Of a stretch of 49,667 bases of DNA, positions 25,091 to 34,846 are shown piece after piece; positions within the stretch are counted from its first letter, which is position 1; the number at the start of each line of letters is the position of its first letter. The notes below the pieces were generated by a model, which saw nothing but the letters and a program-made list of their open reading frames with translations, did not search any database and had not been told where the DNA came from. This stretch comes from Gammaproteobacteria bacterium. GTDB taxonomy: Bacteria; Pseudomonadota; Gammaproteobacteria; Steroidobacterales; GCA-2729495. Where the stretch lies: NCBI GenBank assembly GCA_024277915.1, contig JAJRUG010000075.1, positions 1 through 49,667 on the forward strand, in the 5' to 3' direction. A program made the translations under genes and the position numbers.

Positions 25091-26479
25091 TCAGGAACGA
25101 TGTGAGCGGATACGTTTTTGCTTTCTCACCTGACGAGGTGAGAGTTTGTTGCGCCGCCCTGCGAATGGATTTTCGCTGGTTCTCAGCTCCAGTCGGATCG
25201 GCGTTCCTGCCAGTCTGAAAGCCTTGCGGAAACACTTGATCAAATAACGACGATAGCTGCCCGCCACATGCGAAGTCTGATTTCCATGCACCACAATCAA
25301 TGGCGGTCGTTTTCCACCCTGATGTGCATAACTCAGTTTTAACCGCCGCCGCCGAACCAAAGGCGGCGGATGGGCTGTAATGGCAGCCTGCAACACATCG
25401 TTCAAACGCGGTGTCGGCAAATCACGAACTGCCGCCTGTGCAGCCCGTGCAGCACTTTTAAGTGCATCGAATATGTTGCTGCCATGTAAAGCCGATATAA
25501 AATGAATCTTCACGAAATCCAGAAAAGGCAACCTGCGATCCAGTTCTTCACGCACATCATGGCGCTGCCGTTCCGTCAGGCCGTCCCACTTGTTGATTGC
25601 CAGCGTCAATGCCCTGCCCCGATCCAGCATCAAGCCGATCAGAGAAACATCCTGCACGGTGACACCCTCACGAGCATCGAGCATGACGATCACGGCATCT
25701 GCATCCTCAACAGCTTGCAACGCTTTGACAATACTGAATTTCTCGATTTTCTCAGTGACTTTGTGTCGACGTCTGATACCTGCCGTATCCACCAGCACGA
25801 ATTCTTTCCCGTCCATTGAGAATGGAATGCTGACACTGTCACGCGTCGTACCGGCCTTATCCTGAGTAACCAGACGATCCTCACCCAGATACCGGTTAAT
25901 CAATGTTGACTTGCCCACATTTGGCCGACCCACGACCACAATACGAGTACCTGTCGATTCTGTCGGTTCGGCAGGTTCACCGGCTTCGGGTGAACAGTGT
26001 TCGAATACCGCATCGACCAGCTCACCAATACGATCTCCGCGTTCCGCAGACACCGCGATCGGCTCACCCACACCCAGTTCATAAAACTCGGCTACAGTAC
26101 TCTCGGGCGCCCGACCCTCCGCTTTATTGACAGCAAGAACTATCGGCTTGCCGGATTTCCGGACCAACTCCGCCACTTCCCGGTCTTCACCAACCAGTCC
26201 TTCACCGGCATCTGCCATCACAATGACAACATCCGCCTCTTCCACAGCTAACTGAACCTGGGCGGCCATCAACTGCCCCATATCATCAGGAGAAGACATC
26301 AGTCCGCCGGTATCAATCACGATTGCAGAACCCGGACCCAGTCGGGCAAAACCGTAGAGGCGATCCCGTGTCAGCCCCGGATAGTCTGCAACCAGCGCAT
26401 CCCGAGTGCGGGTCAGACGATTAAACAGCGTGGATTTCCCGACATTGGGGCGACCCACCAGGGCAAGTACTGGCAACAC
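25091..26479 (-). CDS. der: Ribosome-assembly GTPase Der (EngA)
   Basis: 462 residues with two complete G domains in tandem. Each has a P-loop (GRPNVGKSTLFN near residue 9 and GRPNVGKSTLIN near 183), a DTGG or DTAG switch II, and NKAE or NKWD for guanine specificity. A basic KH-like domain closes the protein, with the lysine/arginine-rich tail usual for Der. It is essential for maturation of the 50S subunit. It ends the gammaproteobacterial cluster hisS-yfgM-bamB-der, 6 bases after bamB. Confidence 0.95.
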   Translation of the reverse strand: MLPVLALVGRPNVGKSTLFNRLTRTRDALVADYPGLTRDRLYGFARLGPGSAIVIDTGGLMSSPDDMGQLMAAQVQLAVEEADVVIVMADAGEGLVGEDREVAELVRKSGKPIVLAVNKAEGRAPESTVAEFYELGVGEPIAVSAERGDRIGELVDAVFEHCSPEAGEPAEPTESTGTRIVVVGRPNVGKSTLINRYLGEDRLVTQDKAGTTRDSVSIPFSMDGKEFVLVDTAGIRRRHKVTEKIEKFSIVKALQAVEDADAVIVMLDAREGVTVQDVSLIGLMLDRGRALTLAINKWDGLTERQRHDVREELDRRLPFLDFVKIHFISALHGSNIFDALKSAARAAQAAVRDLPTPRLNDVLQAAITAHPPPLVRRRRLKLSYAHQGGKRPPLIVVHGNQTSHVAGSYRRYLIKCFRKAFRLAGTPIRLELRTSENPFAGRRNKLSPRQVRKQKRIRSHRS

Positions 26480-26485
26480 GAATAT

Positions 26486-27679
26486 TTACTCGCTTTTCGG
26501 AATAATTTCTTTGAACGCAAAAAGCTTTCCGCCATCCGTAAGGACATACATCATGTCATTCACGACCAGCGGGGCGGCAGAAATACGATCTGAGCCGGCT
26601 CGTTTTCGAGCTTGCAAAATACCCGTTGAGGCATTGAACCAGTGCAAATAACCTTCAAAATCACCAACCACTACTGAGCGGCCATAGGGCGTCGGGCCGG
26701 TTACATCACGATACCGGAGAATATCGCGCCGCCATACCTCACGACCGGCACTGCGAGTCAATGCCACTACCCCACCGTCTGAAGTAGTCGCAAAAACATT
26801 ATTCAGATCGGGCGCAACGCTACTGTAACTGGAAATTTCTCTCGCCCACAAGATCTGGCCTGATTCCACAGCCAGGGCTGCGATCCTTCCCTGGTAACCC
26901 ACAGCGTAGAGATCATTGCCTACTACACTCACCGTAGAATTAACATCGGCAAGACGGTCTATCTCGGTACGCCCACTCGGTGGATCGAGCAGAACTTCCC
27001 AAAGCAACGCACCATTGCTCAGCTGATAAGCAGCAATTTTTCCATTGTCGAACCCGCAGACCAGCCTGTTCCTTACGACAACCGGGGAGCCTGTCCCACG
27101 AACCGACAAAGCAGGCATTTCCTGAATCGCAAACCACGACTCCTCACCATCAAACAGGTTGATCGCACTAAGACGGCCATCCACCGTACGCACAAAGGCT
27201 TCTGTGTCAGTTAATGTGGGGGCAGCAAGTACCTCACTTGCGACGGTGGTTCGCCAAAGCTCCCGACCGTCCTTCGCATCAAGGGCAATCAAATCCCCGT
27301 CGCTTGACCCGAGCACAACAACACGGCCATTGACCGTAGGACCCGCAGATAACGGCAGTTTTGTCTTGATACGCCAGATTTTCCTGCCGGTAACAGCATC
27401 GAAAGCTGCGACCTTGCCATCGATCGCTGCAGCATATATCCGCGCCCCATCACTTGCCGGCCTCAATGCCAGACGCTTGAACTCACTCCCATCGCCGATA
27501 CCTGCACTCCAGATCTTCCTGATCTTTAGTGTGGATTTGAAATCGATCAGATCTGCCGGGCCAATCTCCTCTTTGTCAGAGAACATGCCACAGCTGGTCA
27601 GCAGCGACAGGGTCATCGCGGCCATCAGAATCTTTCGGAGCAATCGCGCGCTCAATAACCGCGAACAAGAAACATACAT
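26486..27679 (-). CDS. bamB: Outer membrane assembly lipoprotein BamB
   Basis: 397 residues. The lipoprotein signal has a basic n-region and ends in the lipobox LLTSC (Cys30). The remainder is an eight-bladed PQQ-like beta-propeller with repeated GRKIWRIKT, GRELWRTTV, GALLWEV, GQILWAREI and GREVWRRD units. It is part of the BAM complex inserting beta-barrel proteins in the outer membrane. The gene order with yfgM upstream and der downstream is the standard one. A second ATG at codon 19 would leave a very short leader and is less likely. Confidence 0.93.
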   Translation of the reverse strand: MYVSCSRLLSARLLRKILMAAMTLSLLTSCGMFSDKEEIGPADLIDFKSTLKIRKIWSAGIGDGSEFKRLALRPASDGARIYAAAIDGKVAAFDAVTGRKIWRIKTKLPLSAGPTVNGRVVVLGSSDGDLIALDAKDGRELWRTTVASEVLAAPTLTDTEAFVRTVDGRLSAINLFDGEESWFAIQEMPALSVRGTGSPVVVRNRLVCGFDNGKIAAYQLSNGALLWEVLLDPPSGRTEIDRLADVNSTVSVVGNDLYAVGYQGRIAALAVESGQILWAREISSYSSVAPDLNNVFATTSDGGVVALTRSAGREVWRRDILRYRDVTGPTPYGRSVVVGDFEGYLHWFNASTGILQARKRAGSDRISAAPLVVNDMMYVLTDGGKLFAFKEIIPKSE

Positions 27680-27684
27680 CGAAG

Positions 27685-28380
27685 CTACCCGTTATCCTCT
27701 CCATCAGAGACAAGCGGTTCTGACTCAGCGGCGTTCACCTCAGCTGCATCTGCAGGACTCACATCACTCAGCTTCGCCTCTACATATACGCGATCGACGA
27801 CGCCGGAACTTTCCAGTGCCAACGCCAGCTGATACTCACCACGAGCCTCATCCGGCCGGCCAGACGCTACCAGAGCATCCCCCCTGACCTCATGAAAGCG
27901 TCCTGCGAATGCCGTATTTTCCGGCACATCCAATATATCCAGAGCTTCATCGAATTTCTGCTGGTGAATACGAAGCCTCGCCAGGCGCAGGCGCGCGATA
28001 TTCTGTATTTCCTCACTGTAACCACTCTGCGCGACGGACTTCAGGTAATCTGCGGCTTTATCAAACTCGTTGCGTTCAACATGCAATTTCGCCATTGCCA
28101 ACTGTGCCTGATCTTTGTACGGCGTTGCCCCGAACTCCCCAACAATCTGGTTAAACTTTTCCCCGGCGGTAATGGCCCGCTCACTGGCAATCGCCGCAAC
28201 CAGTTCTTCGTAAACAACAGATGCCTGTTCAGCATGGTTTTTCTGATAGTCCTGCCACTTGTTCCAGCCGAACAGCGATCCAAGGGCAACCACCAGACCA
28301 ATGACCATGAACGGCCCGTTCTCTCTTAACCAGGTCTTGGCCTGGGTTGCACGTTCTTCATCTGTCAGAAACTCATCCAC
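27685..28380 (-). CDS. yfgM: YfgM-type periplasmic TPR protein (SecYEG-associated chaperone)
   Basis: 231 residues; E. coli YfgM is 206. A cytoplasmic start DEFLTDEERATQAKTWLREN leads to one membrane anchor at about 22-40 (FMVIGLVVALGSLFGW). TPR-like helices follow in the periplasm (EYQLALALE, LRLARLRIHQQKFDEAL). It is thought to link the Sec translocon to periplasmic chaperones. Located between hisS (18 bases upstream) and bamB (5 bases downstream), as expected. Confidence 0.9.
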   Translation of the reverse strand: MDEFLTDEERATQAKTWLRENGPFMVIGLVVALGSLFGWNKWQDYQKNHAEQASVVYEELVAAIASERAITAGEKFNQIVGEFGATPYKDQAQLAMAKLHVERNEFDKAADYLKSVAQSGYSEEIQNIARLRLARLRIHQQKFDEALDILDVPENTAFAGRFHEVRGDALVASGRPDEARGEYQLALALESSGVVDRVYVEAKLSDVSPADAAEVNAAESEPLVSDGEDNG

Positions 28381-28398
28381 TACTTTTCACCTATATTT

Positions 28399-29682
28399 TC
28401 ATTTATTCGACATACCAACTGCATCGATAACGACATCACCGATGGCATCCCAGGCAACACTCTGCTGATCCGATTGTTCCCGAAGCAATTTCAGGCCAAC
28501 CGTTTTATCAGCTACTTCATCTTCTCCCAATATCAGTGCCACTGTAGCACCGCTACGATCGGCTCTTTTGATCTGGGATTTAAAACTGCCGCCGCCACAA
28601 TTTATTTCCACTTTCATATTGTGATATTCGTCTCGCAGGGTTTCTGCAATCCGAAAAGCCGCACGCAGTGGCTCATCTCCGACGGCGATCACATAAACAT
28701 CAGGATGCCCTTCCGGCACCACAGCTCCCGACAGGCGATACAGTTCCAGCAGGCGTTCCATTCCGAGCGCCCAGCCTACAGCGGGCGTATGCCGGCCACC
28801 CAAATGTTCTACCAGGCCATCATACCGCCCCCCGGAACAAACTGCTCCCTGGGCCCCCAGGCTATCCGTCACCCATTCAAATACTGTTCTGGAATAGTAG
28901 TCCAGCCCCCGTACCAGTCCAGGATTGACCTGATAGGCTATGCCCGCATCATCCAGCAGATTTCTCAGCTGTTGAAAATGAACTGAAGATTCTGCGTCGA
29001 GTGAATCCGTGATTAACGGAGCTCCATCTACCAGCGCTTTCATGGCCGGATTCTTGGTGTCGAGTATTCGCATCGGATTTCGGTGCAGGCGGTTTTTGCT
29101 ATCTGCATCCAGCAGATCCATATGCTCGCTGAAATAAGTGACCAGCTTGTCCCGGTAGCCAGCCCTGGACTCCGGGGTTCCCAGCGAGTTGATTTGCAGC
29201 TCGATATCCTTGATGCCCAGCTCCTGCCAGATACGCCGGGACATGATAATCAGCTCTGCATCGATGTCAGGCCCCTCATACCCAAGCGCCTCGACATCCA
29301 GCTGATGGAACTGCCTGTAACGCCCTTTTTGGGGTTTCTCATAGCGAAACATCGGCCCGGCGCACCATAACTTCTGACGTTGGTTGTGCAACAGCCCGTT
29401 GGAGATACCCGCACGGACAATTCCTGCCGTCGCCTCGGGTCGCAAGGTAAGACTGACATCGTTGCGATCACTGAAGGTATACATTTCCTTCTCAACGATA
29501 TCGGTCACTTCACCAATTGACCGTTTGAACAGCTCGGTACGTTCTACTACCGGAATACGGATTTCCTGATACCCGTAAGATGCAAGGATACGTCGCATCA
29601 GCGACTCCAGCTGCTGCCACAGCACAGTATCGACGGGCAGAATATCGTTCATGCCACGAATTGGCTGAATCTGCTCACTCAT
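28399..29682 (-). CDS. hisS: Histidyl-tRNA synthetase
   Basis: 427 residues, class II synthetase. The start [12 protein letters not shown] is conserved. Motif 2 is in [21 protein letters not shown], the histidine-specific segments are [15 protein letters not shown] and [14 protein letters not shown], and motif 3 is [13 protein letters not shown]. The C-terminal anticodon-binding domain has [10 protein letters not shown]. It charges tRNA-His. The start codon overlaps the end of the upstream rodZ-like gene by 8 bases. The ispG gene often found between these two is absent. Confidence 0.96.
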   Translation of the reverse strand: MSEQIQPIRGMNDILPVDTVLWQQLESLMRRILASYGYQEIRIPVVERTELFKRSIGEVTDIVEKEMYTFSDRNDVSLTLRPEATAGIVRAGISNGLLHNQRQKLWCAGPMFRYEKPQKGRYRQFHQLDVEALGYEGPDIDAELIIMSRRIWQELGIKDIELQINSLGTPESRAGYRDKLVTYFSEHMDLLDADSKNRLHRNPMRILDTKNPAMKALVDGAPLITDSLDAESSVHFQQLRNLLDDAGIAYQVNPGLVRGLDYYSRTVFEWVTDSLGAQGAVCSGGRYDGLVEHLGGRHTPAVGWALGMERLLELYRLSGAVVPEGHPDVYVIAVGDEPLRAAFRIAETLRDEYHNMKVEINCGGGSFKSQIKRADRSGATVALILGEDEVADKTVGLKLLREQSDQQSVAWDAIGDVVIDAVGMSNK

Positions 29683-30637
29683 CGGAAGGAGCTTCTATCT
29701 CAAATCGCGCTACATTATTCGCGCTGATCCGGTCTTCCGGAATGGAATAGGGAGAATCGTCCACATAGATATTCACGCCCCTGGCGTTGCCGAGATTCAG
29801 TCTGAACGGTGGTTGCCCGGCCAGTTCCCGGCGCACGCCCGGTTGCTGCAGACCAAATAGCAATCGGCTGTCCACATCGGATATTTCTGCCCATGTCTCT
29901 TCTGCAAAGATCAGCGTAAGCTTTATTTCTCGCTGGCTCCCGGTGGCAACATCCGGCGCAGCAGAAACTGATTCGGCCTCAATTGATTCAGCAAGGCCTG
30001 GCGGTAATGCATTCGTTTCGGAGGATGCCGGAGCCGGGACTTCTGTCATCGGTTCGTTGGCAGCCCCCGAAAAGCTCTCTAATCCGGCTGCAACATCAGT
30101 TACTTTTTCGACTGGAACAATCTCTTCAGTTATTACCGGAATCTCGTCCGCTCGTTGGATCGGATCGGGTAAACGCGTCGACTCAGTTGCCACAGGCTCC
30201 ATGCTGACCTGCCTGACGCTCACGGGCTCTGGCTGAAAAAAATAAAAAACTGCTGCCAGCGCTACCACTACCAGCAACATCCAGAATCCCCACAACCCGA
30301 GTCGCAAGTCCTGCTGAACCGGGCTGGAAGAAGTGACCAAAGGCGGTATATCGCTTTCCGGTGCCACCTCCCGATAGGCTTCGAGCACGTCATTCTCAGC
30401 CAAGCCAATCATTCTTGCATAGAGCCTGAGGTGACCACGCACATATACAGGTGCACCGAGCTGCTCGAAACGATCATTTTCGAGATCAGCGATCACTGAA
30501 TCACTCAAATGCAATTCACTCGCAACCTGCTCCAGCGATAGCGCACGGGCTTTACGGGCTGACCGCAAACGCTCGCCAAGGGTCAGAGCATTGGGCTCCG
30601 TATGAATTGCCTGATTTTGATCAGCTGGATCCGGCAT
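29675..30637 (-). CDS. rodZ: RodZ-like helix-turn-helix membrane protein
   Basis: 320 residues. The N-terminal Cro/CI-type HTH runs from about 20 to 85 ([42 protein letters not shown]). One membrane span lies near 113-132 ([20 protein letters not shown]). A Pro/Ala/Glu-rich periplasmic linker follows, and then the DUF4115 beta domain ([23 protein letters not shown]). RodZ ties MreB filaments to the elongation machinery for rod shape. It overlaps pilF by 17 bases and hisS by 8. Confidence 0.9.
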   Translation of the reverse strand: MPDPADQNQAIHTEPNALTLGERLRSARKARALSLEQVASELHLSDSVIADLENDRFEQLGAPVYVRGHLRLYARMIGLAENDVLEAYREVAPESDIPPLVTSSSPVQQDLRLGLWGFWMLLVVVALAAVFYFFQPEPVSVRQVSMEPVATESTRLPDPIQRADEIPVITEEIVPVEKVTDVAAGLESFSGAANEPMTEVPAPASSETNALPPGLAESIEAESVSAAPDVATGSQREIKLTLIFAEETWAEISDVDSRLLFGLQQPGVRRELAGQPPFRLNLGNARGVNIYVDDSPYSIPEDRISANNVARFEIEAPSDE

Positions 30638-31415
30638 CGCTCTCCATCTCCAGCAGCAGGCTGGTTTCCGCTGAGGTGGGAAATTCCTGCTTCAGGCGTT
30701 CGCCGTATTTGCGCACCTGCATAGTGTCGCCCATTTGTTGTTCTATCTGGACACCCAACCACAATGCCATCGCCGAATTGGCTGGAAGCGCGAAGTATCG
30801 CTCCAGAAAAGCACGGGCCGGCAATCCTTTGTTACTTTGGAAACTGACATCTGCCAGCTGGAGCAGTACTTCAGATGAACGCGGATCGTGCGCCAGAGCA
30901 GCACGAAAATAGCCTTCTGCCCTGCGAAGATCCTCCCGTTTCGCACAGACTCCGGCATTGACATTCAGCATGGTCTTGTCAGATACCTGCTGTGAAACCG
31001 GAACCGCAATGGCCTGGTCCAGATATTTCAGAGCTTCATCGACGTCATTGTTCCGAAGACAAAGAAAAACCGCCAGACCATTCAATACGTCAGGGTCTCG
31101 CGGTGCCAGTTTATATGCCTGAAGATAGTGCCGTTCTGCTCCAGGAAAATCACCCAGGCGTTCATAGACCAGTGCGAGCGCCCGATGAGCCACTGCAGAC
31201 CCGGGATCCAGCTCAACGGCCTTCTCCAGCTTGCCTCTCGCCACATCAAAATCGCCCTGACGTAAATAACTGACGCCAAGCTGCATATTGAGGGCAGCAA
31301 TCTCCTCATCCGATGAAGGAGCGGGGGCTGGGTTGGTAGAGGTTGTGATACAGCCGGATAAAAATCCTGACACCAGCAATGCAGCTGCCTTGAACACCAG
31401 ATCGGTCGCTTTCAT
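30621..31415 (-). CDS. pilF: Type IV pilus biogenesis lipoprotein PilF/PilW
   Basis: 264 residues from the ATG at 31415, which overlaps the rlmN stop codon (ATGA) and gives a proper lipoprotein leader ending in the lipobox FLSGC. Six or so TPR units follow (NMQLGVSYLRQGDFDVARGK, AHRALALVYERLGDFPGAER, VLNGLAVFLCLRNNDVDEAL and so on). In Pseudomonas PilF guides assembly of the PilQ secretin ring. The position between rlmN and rodZ is conserved. The longer upstream reading overlaps rlmN and is not coding. Confidence 0.92.
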   Translation of the reverse strand: MKATDLVFKAAALLVSGFLSGCITTSTNPAPAPSSDEEIAALNMQLGVSYLRQGDFDVARGKLEKAVELDPGSAVAHRALALVYERLGDFPGAERHYLQAYKLAPRDPDVLNGLAVFLCLRNNDVDEALKYLDQAIAVPVSQQVSDKTMLNVNAGVCAKREDLRRAEGYFRAALAHDPRSSEVLLQLADVSFQSNKGLPARAFLERYFALPANSAMALWLGVQIEQQMGDTMQVRKYGERLKQEFPTSAETSLLLEMESDAGSS

Positions 31416-32521
31416 AGCGTTGCAGAACTCCCTTCCAGTCCGGAACGCCTGGTACCAAGCGGTTTTCGGACCCGATTGTGGATGCGGCCCGCCAACTGGC
31501 CGCATGCCGCTTCTATGTCATCCCCTCGCGGACGGCGCGTCATTGTCATGACCCCCTTCTCGACCAGCACCTGACGAAACCTGTCAATAACCGCTGCCGG
31601 TGACCGCCGATAAGCAGATCCGGGAAACGGATTGAATGGAATCAAATTCGCACTGGCCGGCCGGTTGACCAGCAGTCGTGCAAGCCTGCGGGCATGATCC
31701 ACGCTGTCATTGATGCCATCGAGCAGCACGTATTCAAAGGTAATGCTCTTGGCATTCGTCTCTCGTGCATATTCCCAGCAGACCTCCATCAGTTCCGCAA
31801 TCGGGTGTATTCGATTAATCGGAACCAGCTGGCTGCGAAGCTCATCATCTGCGGCATGAAGTGATACAGCAAGAGAAACATTTGATAGCTTCGACAGCCT
31901 TCGAATCTGCGGCACCAGGCCTGCTGTACTGACAGTGACACGTCGCCGTGACAGGCCCAGACCAAGATCATCCACCAGCAAATTGGTTGCCTGAACGACC
32001 GGCCGAAAATTCGACAAGGGCTCACCCATACCCATGAACACGACATTTGTGATCGGTGACTGGTTGTCGCCGGTACCAAGCTCCTGGCGCGCCAGGAGTA
32101 CCTGCCCGATAATCTCGGCAGCAGTGAGATTGCGATTAAAACCCTGGCTCCCGGTCGCACAAAATGAACAATTCAACGGGCATCCAACCTGGGAAGATAC
32201 GCACAGGGTGCCTCTGGCGGGCTCGGGGATATAAACCATCTCAATGGCCTGATTCTGGCCGACATCGAGCTGCCACTTCACTGTACCATCCGCCGATTTT
32301 CTTACCGTATTAATCACCGGCAAATTCATCGGAGCGGTTGCCGCCAGTTTTTCACGCAAATCCATACTCAAATCCGTCATCAACGCCGGATCCAGTACAG
32401 AACGACCGTAGATCCAGCGCATCACCTGCCTGGCTCGAAACGGGCGCTCGCCGAAAGTATCGAACAATGCTTCAAGTTCGGTCTGCGGCATTCCCAGCAA
32501 GTTGACGGCGGCAGATGGCAT
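31412..32521 (-). CDS. rlmN: Dual-specificity RNA methyltransferase RlmN
   Basis: 369 residues. Radical SAM motif Cys-x3-Cys-x2-Cys in CPLNCSFC, preceded by CVSSQVG with the conserved methyl-carrying Cys region. The GMGEPL SAM-binding segment and the second catalytic Cys near the end (IEAACGQLAG) are present. It methylates C2 of A2503 in 23S rRNA and A37 in certain tRNAs. The start codon directly follows the ndk stop, and the stop overlaps pilF. Confidence 0.95.
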   Translation of the reverse strand: MPSAAVNLLGMPQTELEALFDTFGERPFRARQVMRWIYGRSVLDPALMTDLSMDLREKLAATAPMNLPVINTVRKSADGTVKWQLDVGQNQAIEMVYIPEPARGTLCVSSQVGCPLNCSFCATGSQGFNRNLTAAEIIGQVLLARQELGTGDNQSPITNVVFMGMGEPLSNFRPVVQATNLLVDDLGLGLSRRRVTVSTAGLVPQIRRLSKLSNVSLAVSLHAADDELRSQLVPINRIHPIAELMEVCWEYARETNAKSITFEYVLLDGINDSVDHARRLARLLVNRPASANLIPFNPFPGSAYRRSPAAVIDRFRQVLVEKGVMTMTRRPRGDDIEAACGQLAGRIHNRVRKPLGTRRSGLEGSSATL

Positions 32522-32953
32522 TTACCGGGTACGCGGACAGATCTGATCAGCTTCGAAAAAGAAAGCGATTTCCCGGGCTGCGGTTTCGGTGGCATCTGAA
32601 CCATGCACGATGTTTTCTTCGATACTTTCCGCAAAGTCTGCCCGAATTGTTCCGGCATCGGCTTCCGCCGGATTGGTAGCACCCATGACTTCACGATGGG
32701 CGAGTACTGCGTTCTCTCCTTCCAGCACCTGTGCAATCACCGGGCCGGAAGTCATGTAGCTGACCAGGTCGTTAAAAAACGGTCGTTCGCTATGCACCGA
32801 GTAAAACTCTTCCGCTTGCTGCTGACTCAGGTGAATCATCCGCGCAGCGATAATCTGCAAGCCCGCTTTCTCGAACCTGCGGTAGACTTCCCCAATCAGG
32901 TTTTTTTGTACGCCATCCGGCTTGATGATGGACAATGTTCTTTCGACAGTCAT
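32522..32953 (-). CDS. ndk: Nucleoside diphosphate kinase
   Basis: 143 residues from the ATG at 32953, which has GGAG 7 bases upstream; a start four codons earlier is unlikely. Canonical start [12 protein letters not shown] and the active-site His in [12 protein letters not shown]. It balances NTP pools by phosphate transfer through the His. It lies between iscA and rlmN in one long operon. Confidence 0.96.
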   Translation of the reverse strand: MTVERTLSIIKPDGVQKNLIGEVYRRFEKAGLQIIAARMIHLSQQQAEEFYSVHSERPFFNDLVSYMTSGPVIAQVLEGENAVLAHREVMGATNPAEADAGTIRADFAESIEENIVHGSDATETAAREIAFFFEADQICPRTR

Positions 32954-32967
32954 TCTTTTCTCCAACT

Positions 32968-33291
32968 CTAAATACTAAAACTTTCTCCGCAACCGCATTC
33001 TCCGGCGGCATTAGGATTACGAAATCTAAACGCTTCATTCAGGCCTTGCTGGACAAAGTCCACTTCGGTTCCATCTATGTGCTGCAAACTGTTCTTGTCA
33101 ACCACGACTTTTACGCCGTCAGTCTCGAATACCTCATCTGCCTCGGAAATCTCATCGGCATAATTCACAACATAGGCCAGACCGGAACATCCGGTCTTTT
33201 TCACGCCCAGCCGTAATCCCAACCCAGTACCCCGGCGGGCCAGGTAGGACCGAACCCGGTCGGCCGCCGCTGTTGTCAAAGTAATTGCCAT
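32968..33291 (-). CDS. iscA: Fe-S assembly A-type protein IscA
   Basis: 107 residues, typical A-type carrier. The three conserved cysteines are all present: [10 protein letters not shown] and GECGCGESF. It carries or inserts iron-sulfur clusters or iron. It lies 4 bases after the IscU-like gene, in the isc-type group iscS, iscU-like, iscA. ErpA is an alternative reading from sequence alone; context favours IscA. Confidence 0.9.
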   Translation of the reverse strand: MAITLTTAAADRVRSYLARRGTGLGLRLGVKKTGCSGLAYVVNYADEISEADEVFETDGVKVVVDKNSLQHIDGTEVDFVQQGLNEAFRFRNPNAAGECGCGESFSI

Positions 33292-33295
33292 TCTC

Positions 33296-33667
33296 TCAAT
33301 CCCTCTCGTCTAACTTATTAGTATCCCAATCCTGCCAGCAGTTCCGCAAGGCATCCTGAATGAAAAATAGCCGGCCGGTCTTTTCTACCGGAACCTCCAG
33401 CAGCTGTGCCACCCGGTCAGGCACCCATTTTTCCAGTGTCTCGGGTGCTTTCCCCAGCAAGCCCTCCACCGCCAGCTCACAGGCGGCAATGGTATGCGGA
33501 CAGCCATATGCCTGAAAGGTCATCTGCGAAATCATGCCGGCTGCTACCTGCATACTGAATGCTACTTCAGTGCCCAATGCTCTGGACCCCGCAGTACCAC
33601 TGGCGCCAGACAGATCTCCGGCGTGAACCGGATGATCAAATGCCTGCTCGACAGCTGCCGAATACAT
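33296..33667 (-). CDS. Degenerate IscU-like protein lacking most cluster ligands
   Basis: 123 residues, aligned to IscU by [12 protein letters not shown] (IscU FKTYGCGSAIAS) and the flanking helices. Of the IscU ligand set only the middle Cys remains, as Cys56. By my alignment Cys37 is replaced by Leu31, Asp39 by Thr33, His105 by Gly98 and Cys106 by Arg99. It therefore cannot bind a cluster the way IscU does, though it may still bind IscS, iron or another partner. The start codon overlaps the iscS stop (TGATG), so production is coupled to IscS. A true IscU may be encoded elsewhere in the genome. Confidence 0.8.
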   Translation of the reverse strand: MYSAAVEQAFDHPVHAGDLSGASGTAGSRALGTEVAFSMQVAAGMISQMTFQAYGCPHTIAACELAVEGLLGKAPETLEKWVPDRVAQLLEVPVEKTGRLFFIQDALRNCWQDWDTNKLDERD

Positions 33668-34836
33668 CAGCCAGACCCGACTGACTGCTGGTTTGGCGAC
33701 AGATCGCGCAGCCTCGTAACAGTAGCAATGAAAGTGTCGGCTGCCTGATCCAGTTCTGCCCGTGTGGTGTATCGCCCCAGACTAAATCTTATTGACCCCT
33801 GGGCAAGCTGATCAGATCGGCCAAGACTTTTCAGCACATAGGAGGGCTCCGCGCTGTCAGATATGCAGGCTGACCCGCTGGATAGCGCAAAATTGCGCAT
33901 CCCGTACAGCAGGCTTTCGCCTTCCACATCCGCAACGCTCACATTCAGAATATGGCAGGCTCGCCGCGATGGATGGCCATTCAATTGTATTGATGGAATC
34001 ACCCCGACCAATTGCCACAGGTAATCACGCAGCACCGAAATATGCTGAGGCTCCTGCGCCAGATTCTGATGAGCAATTTCCAGCGCCCTGCTCATGCCCA
34101 GTATCTGATGAGTCGCCAATGTGCCGGGCCGAAGACCTCGCTCATGCCCACCACCGTGAAGCAAAGGCTCTACCCGTCGAATTCGTTCGCTATCCAGAAA
34201 AAGCACACCCACTCCCTTGGGCCCATAGGCCTTGTGTGCGGAAAGAGAAAGCATATCTATCTGGTCACGTCGTACATCAATCGGAAGCCTGCCAAAACTC
34301 TGGGCGGCATCCACATGAAACAGAACATCCCTGCGCCGGCAGATCTCACCGATTGCACCAATATCCTGAATCACACCAGTCTCATTGTTAACATGCATAA
34401 TGGAGACCAGTGTTGTTTCATCTGTAATCGCTGCCTCCAGATCCTGAAGACTGATCACGCCGAACTCATCCGGATGCAACCAGGTGATTGTAAATCCTTC
34501 TTTCTCCAGCAAGTGAAAGCTATCCACTACTGCCTTGTGCTCGGTAACCGATGTAACCAGGTGCTTCCCTCTAAGACGACGAAAATGTGCAGCACCGATA
34601 ATCGCGAGGTTATCTGACTCAGTCGCACCCGATGTCCAGATCAGTTCACGAGCAGCAGCATTGATCAAACCGGCAACCCGGTCGCGAGCAGCCTCGACAG
34701 CTTTGTGGGCTTTTCTGCCTGCAGCATGTGATGAGGCTGTATTGGCAAAAAGCTCTTGCGACCCAAGGCACTGACACATCACATCGACCACGTTCTCGTC
34801 AACCGGAGTCGTCGCGGCATAATCGAGATATATCAT
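33667..34836 (-). CDS. iscS: Cysteine desulfurase IscS
   Basis: 389 residues from the ATG at 34836, which has GAGGAA 8 bases upstream and gives the canonical MIYLDYAATTPVDE. Class V PLP fold: TEHKAVVDS, HVDAAQSFG, PLP-binding Lys in SAHKAYGPKG, and the mobile-loop Cys in SSGSACISDS. It removes sulfur from cysteine for Fe-S clusters and tRNA thiolation. It is shorter than the 404 residues of E. coli IscS, with a trimmed C-terminus, which matters because that tail contacts IscU. No iscR lies upstream, unlike the usual isc operon. Confidence 0.92.
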   Translation of the reverse strand: MIYLDYAATTPVDENVVDVMCQCLGSQELFANTASSHAAGRKAHKAVEAARDRVAGLINAAARELIWTSGATESDNLAIIGAAHFRRLRGKHLVTSVTEHKAVVDSFHLLEKEGFTITWLHPDEFGVISLQDLEAAITDETTLVSIMHVNNETGVIQDIGAIGEICRRRDVLFHVDAAQSFGRLPIDVRRDQIDMLSLSAHKAYGPKGVGVLFLDSERIRRVEPLLHGGGHERGLRPGTLATHQILGMSRALEIAHQNLAQEPQHISVLRDYLWQLVGVIPSIQLNGHPSRRACHILNVSVADVEGESLLYGMRNFALSSGSACISDSAEPSYVLKSLGRSDQLAQGSIRFSLGRYTTRAELDQAADTFIATVTRLRDLSPNQQSVGSG

Positions 34837-34846
34837 CAGAGGTTCC

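Noticed and set aside
27159-27887. 242-codon plus-strand open frame over bamB and yfgM
   Set aside because: Antisense to two well-supported genes; serine/arginine-rich composition typical of a shadow.
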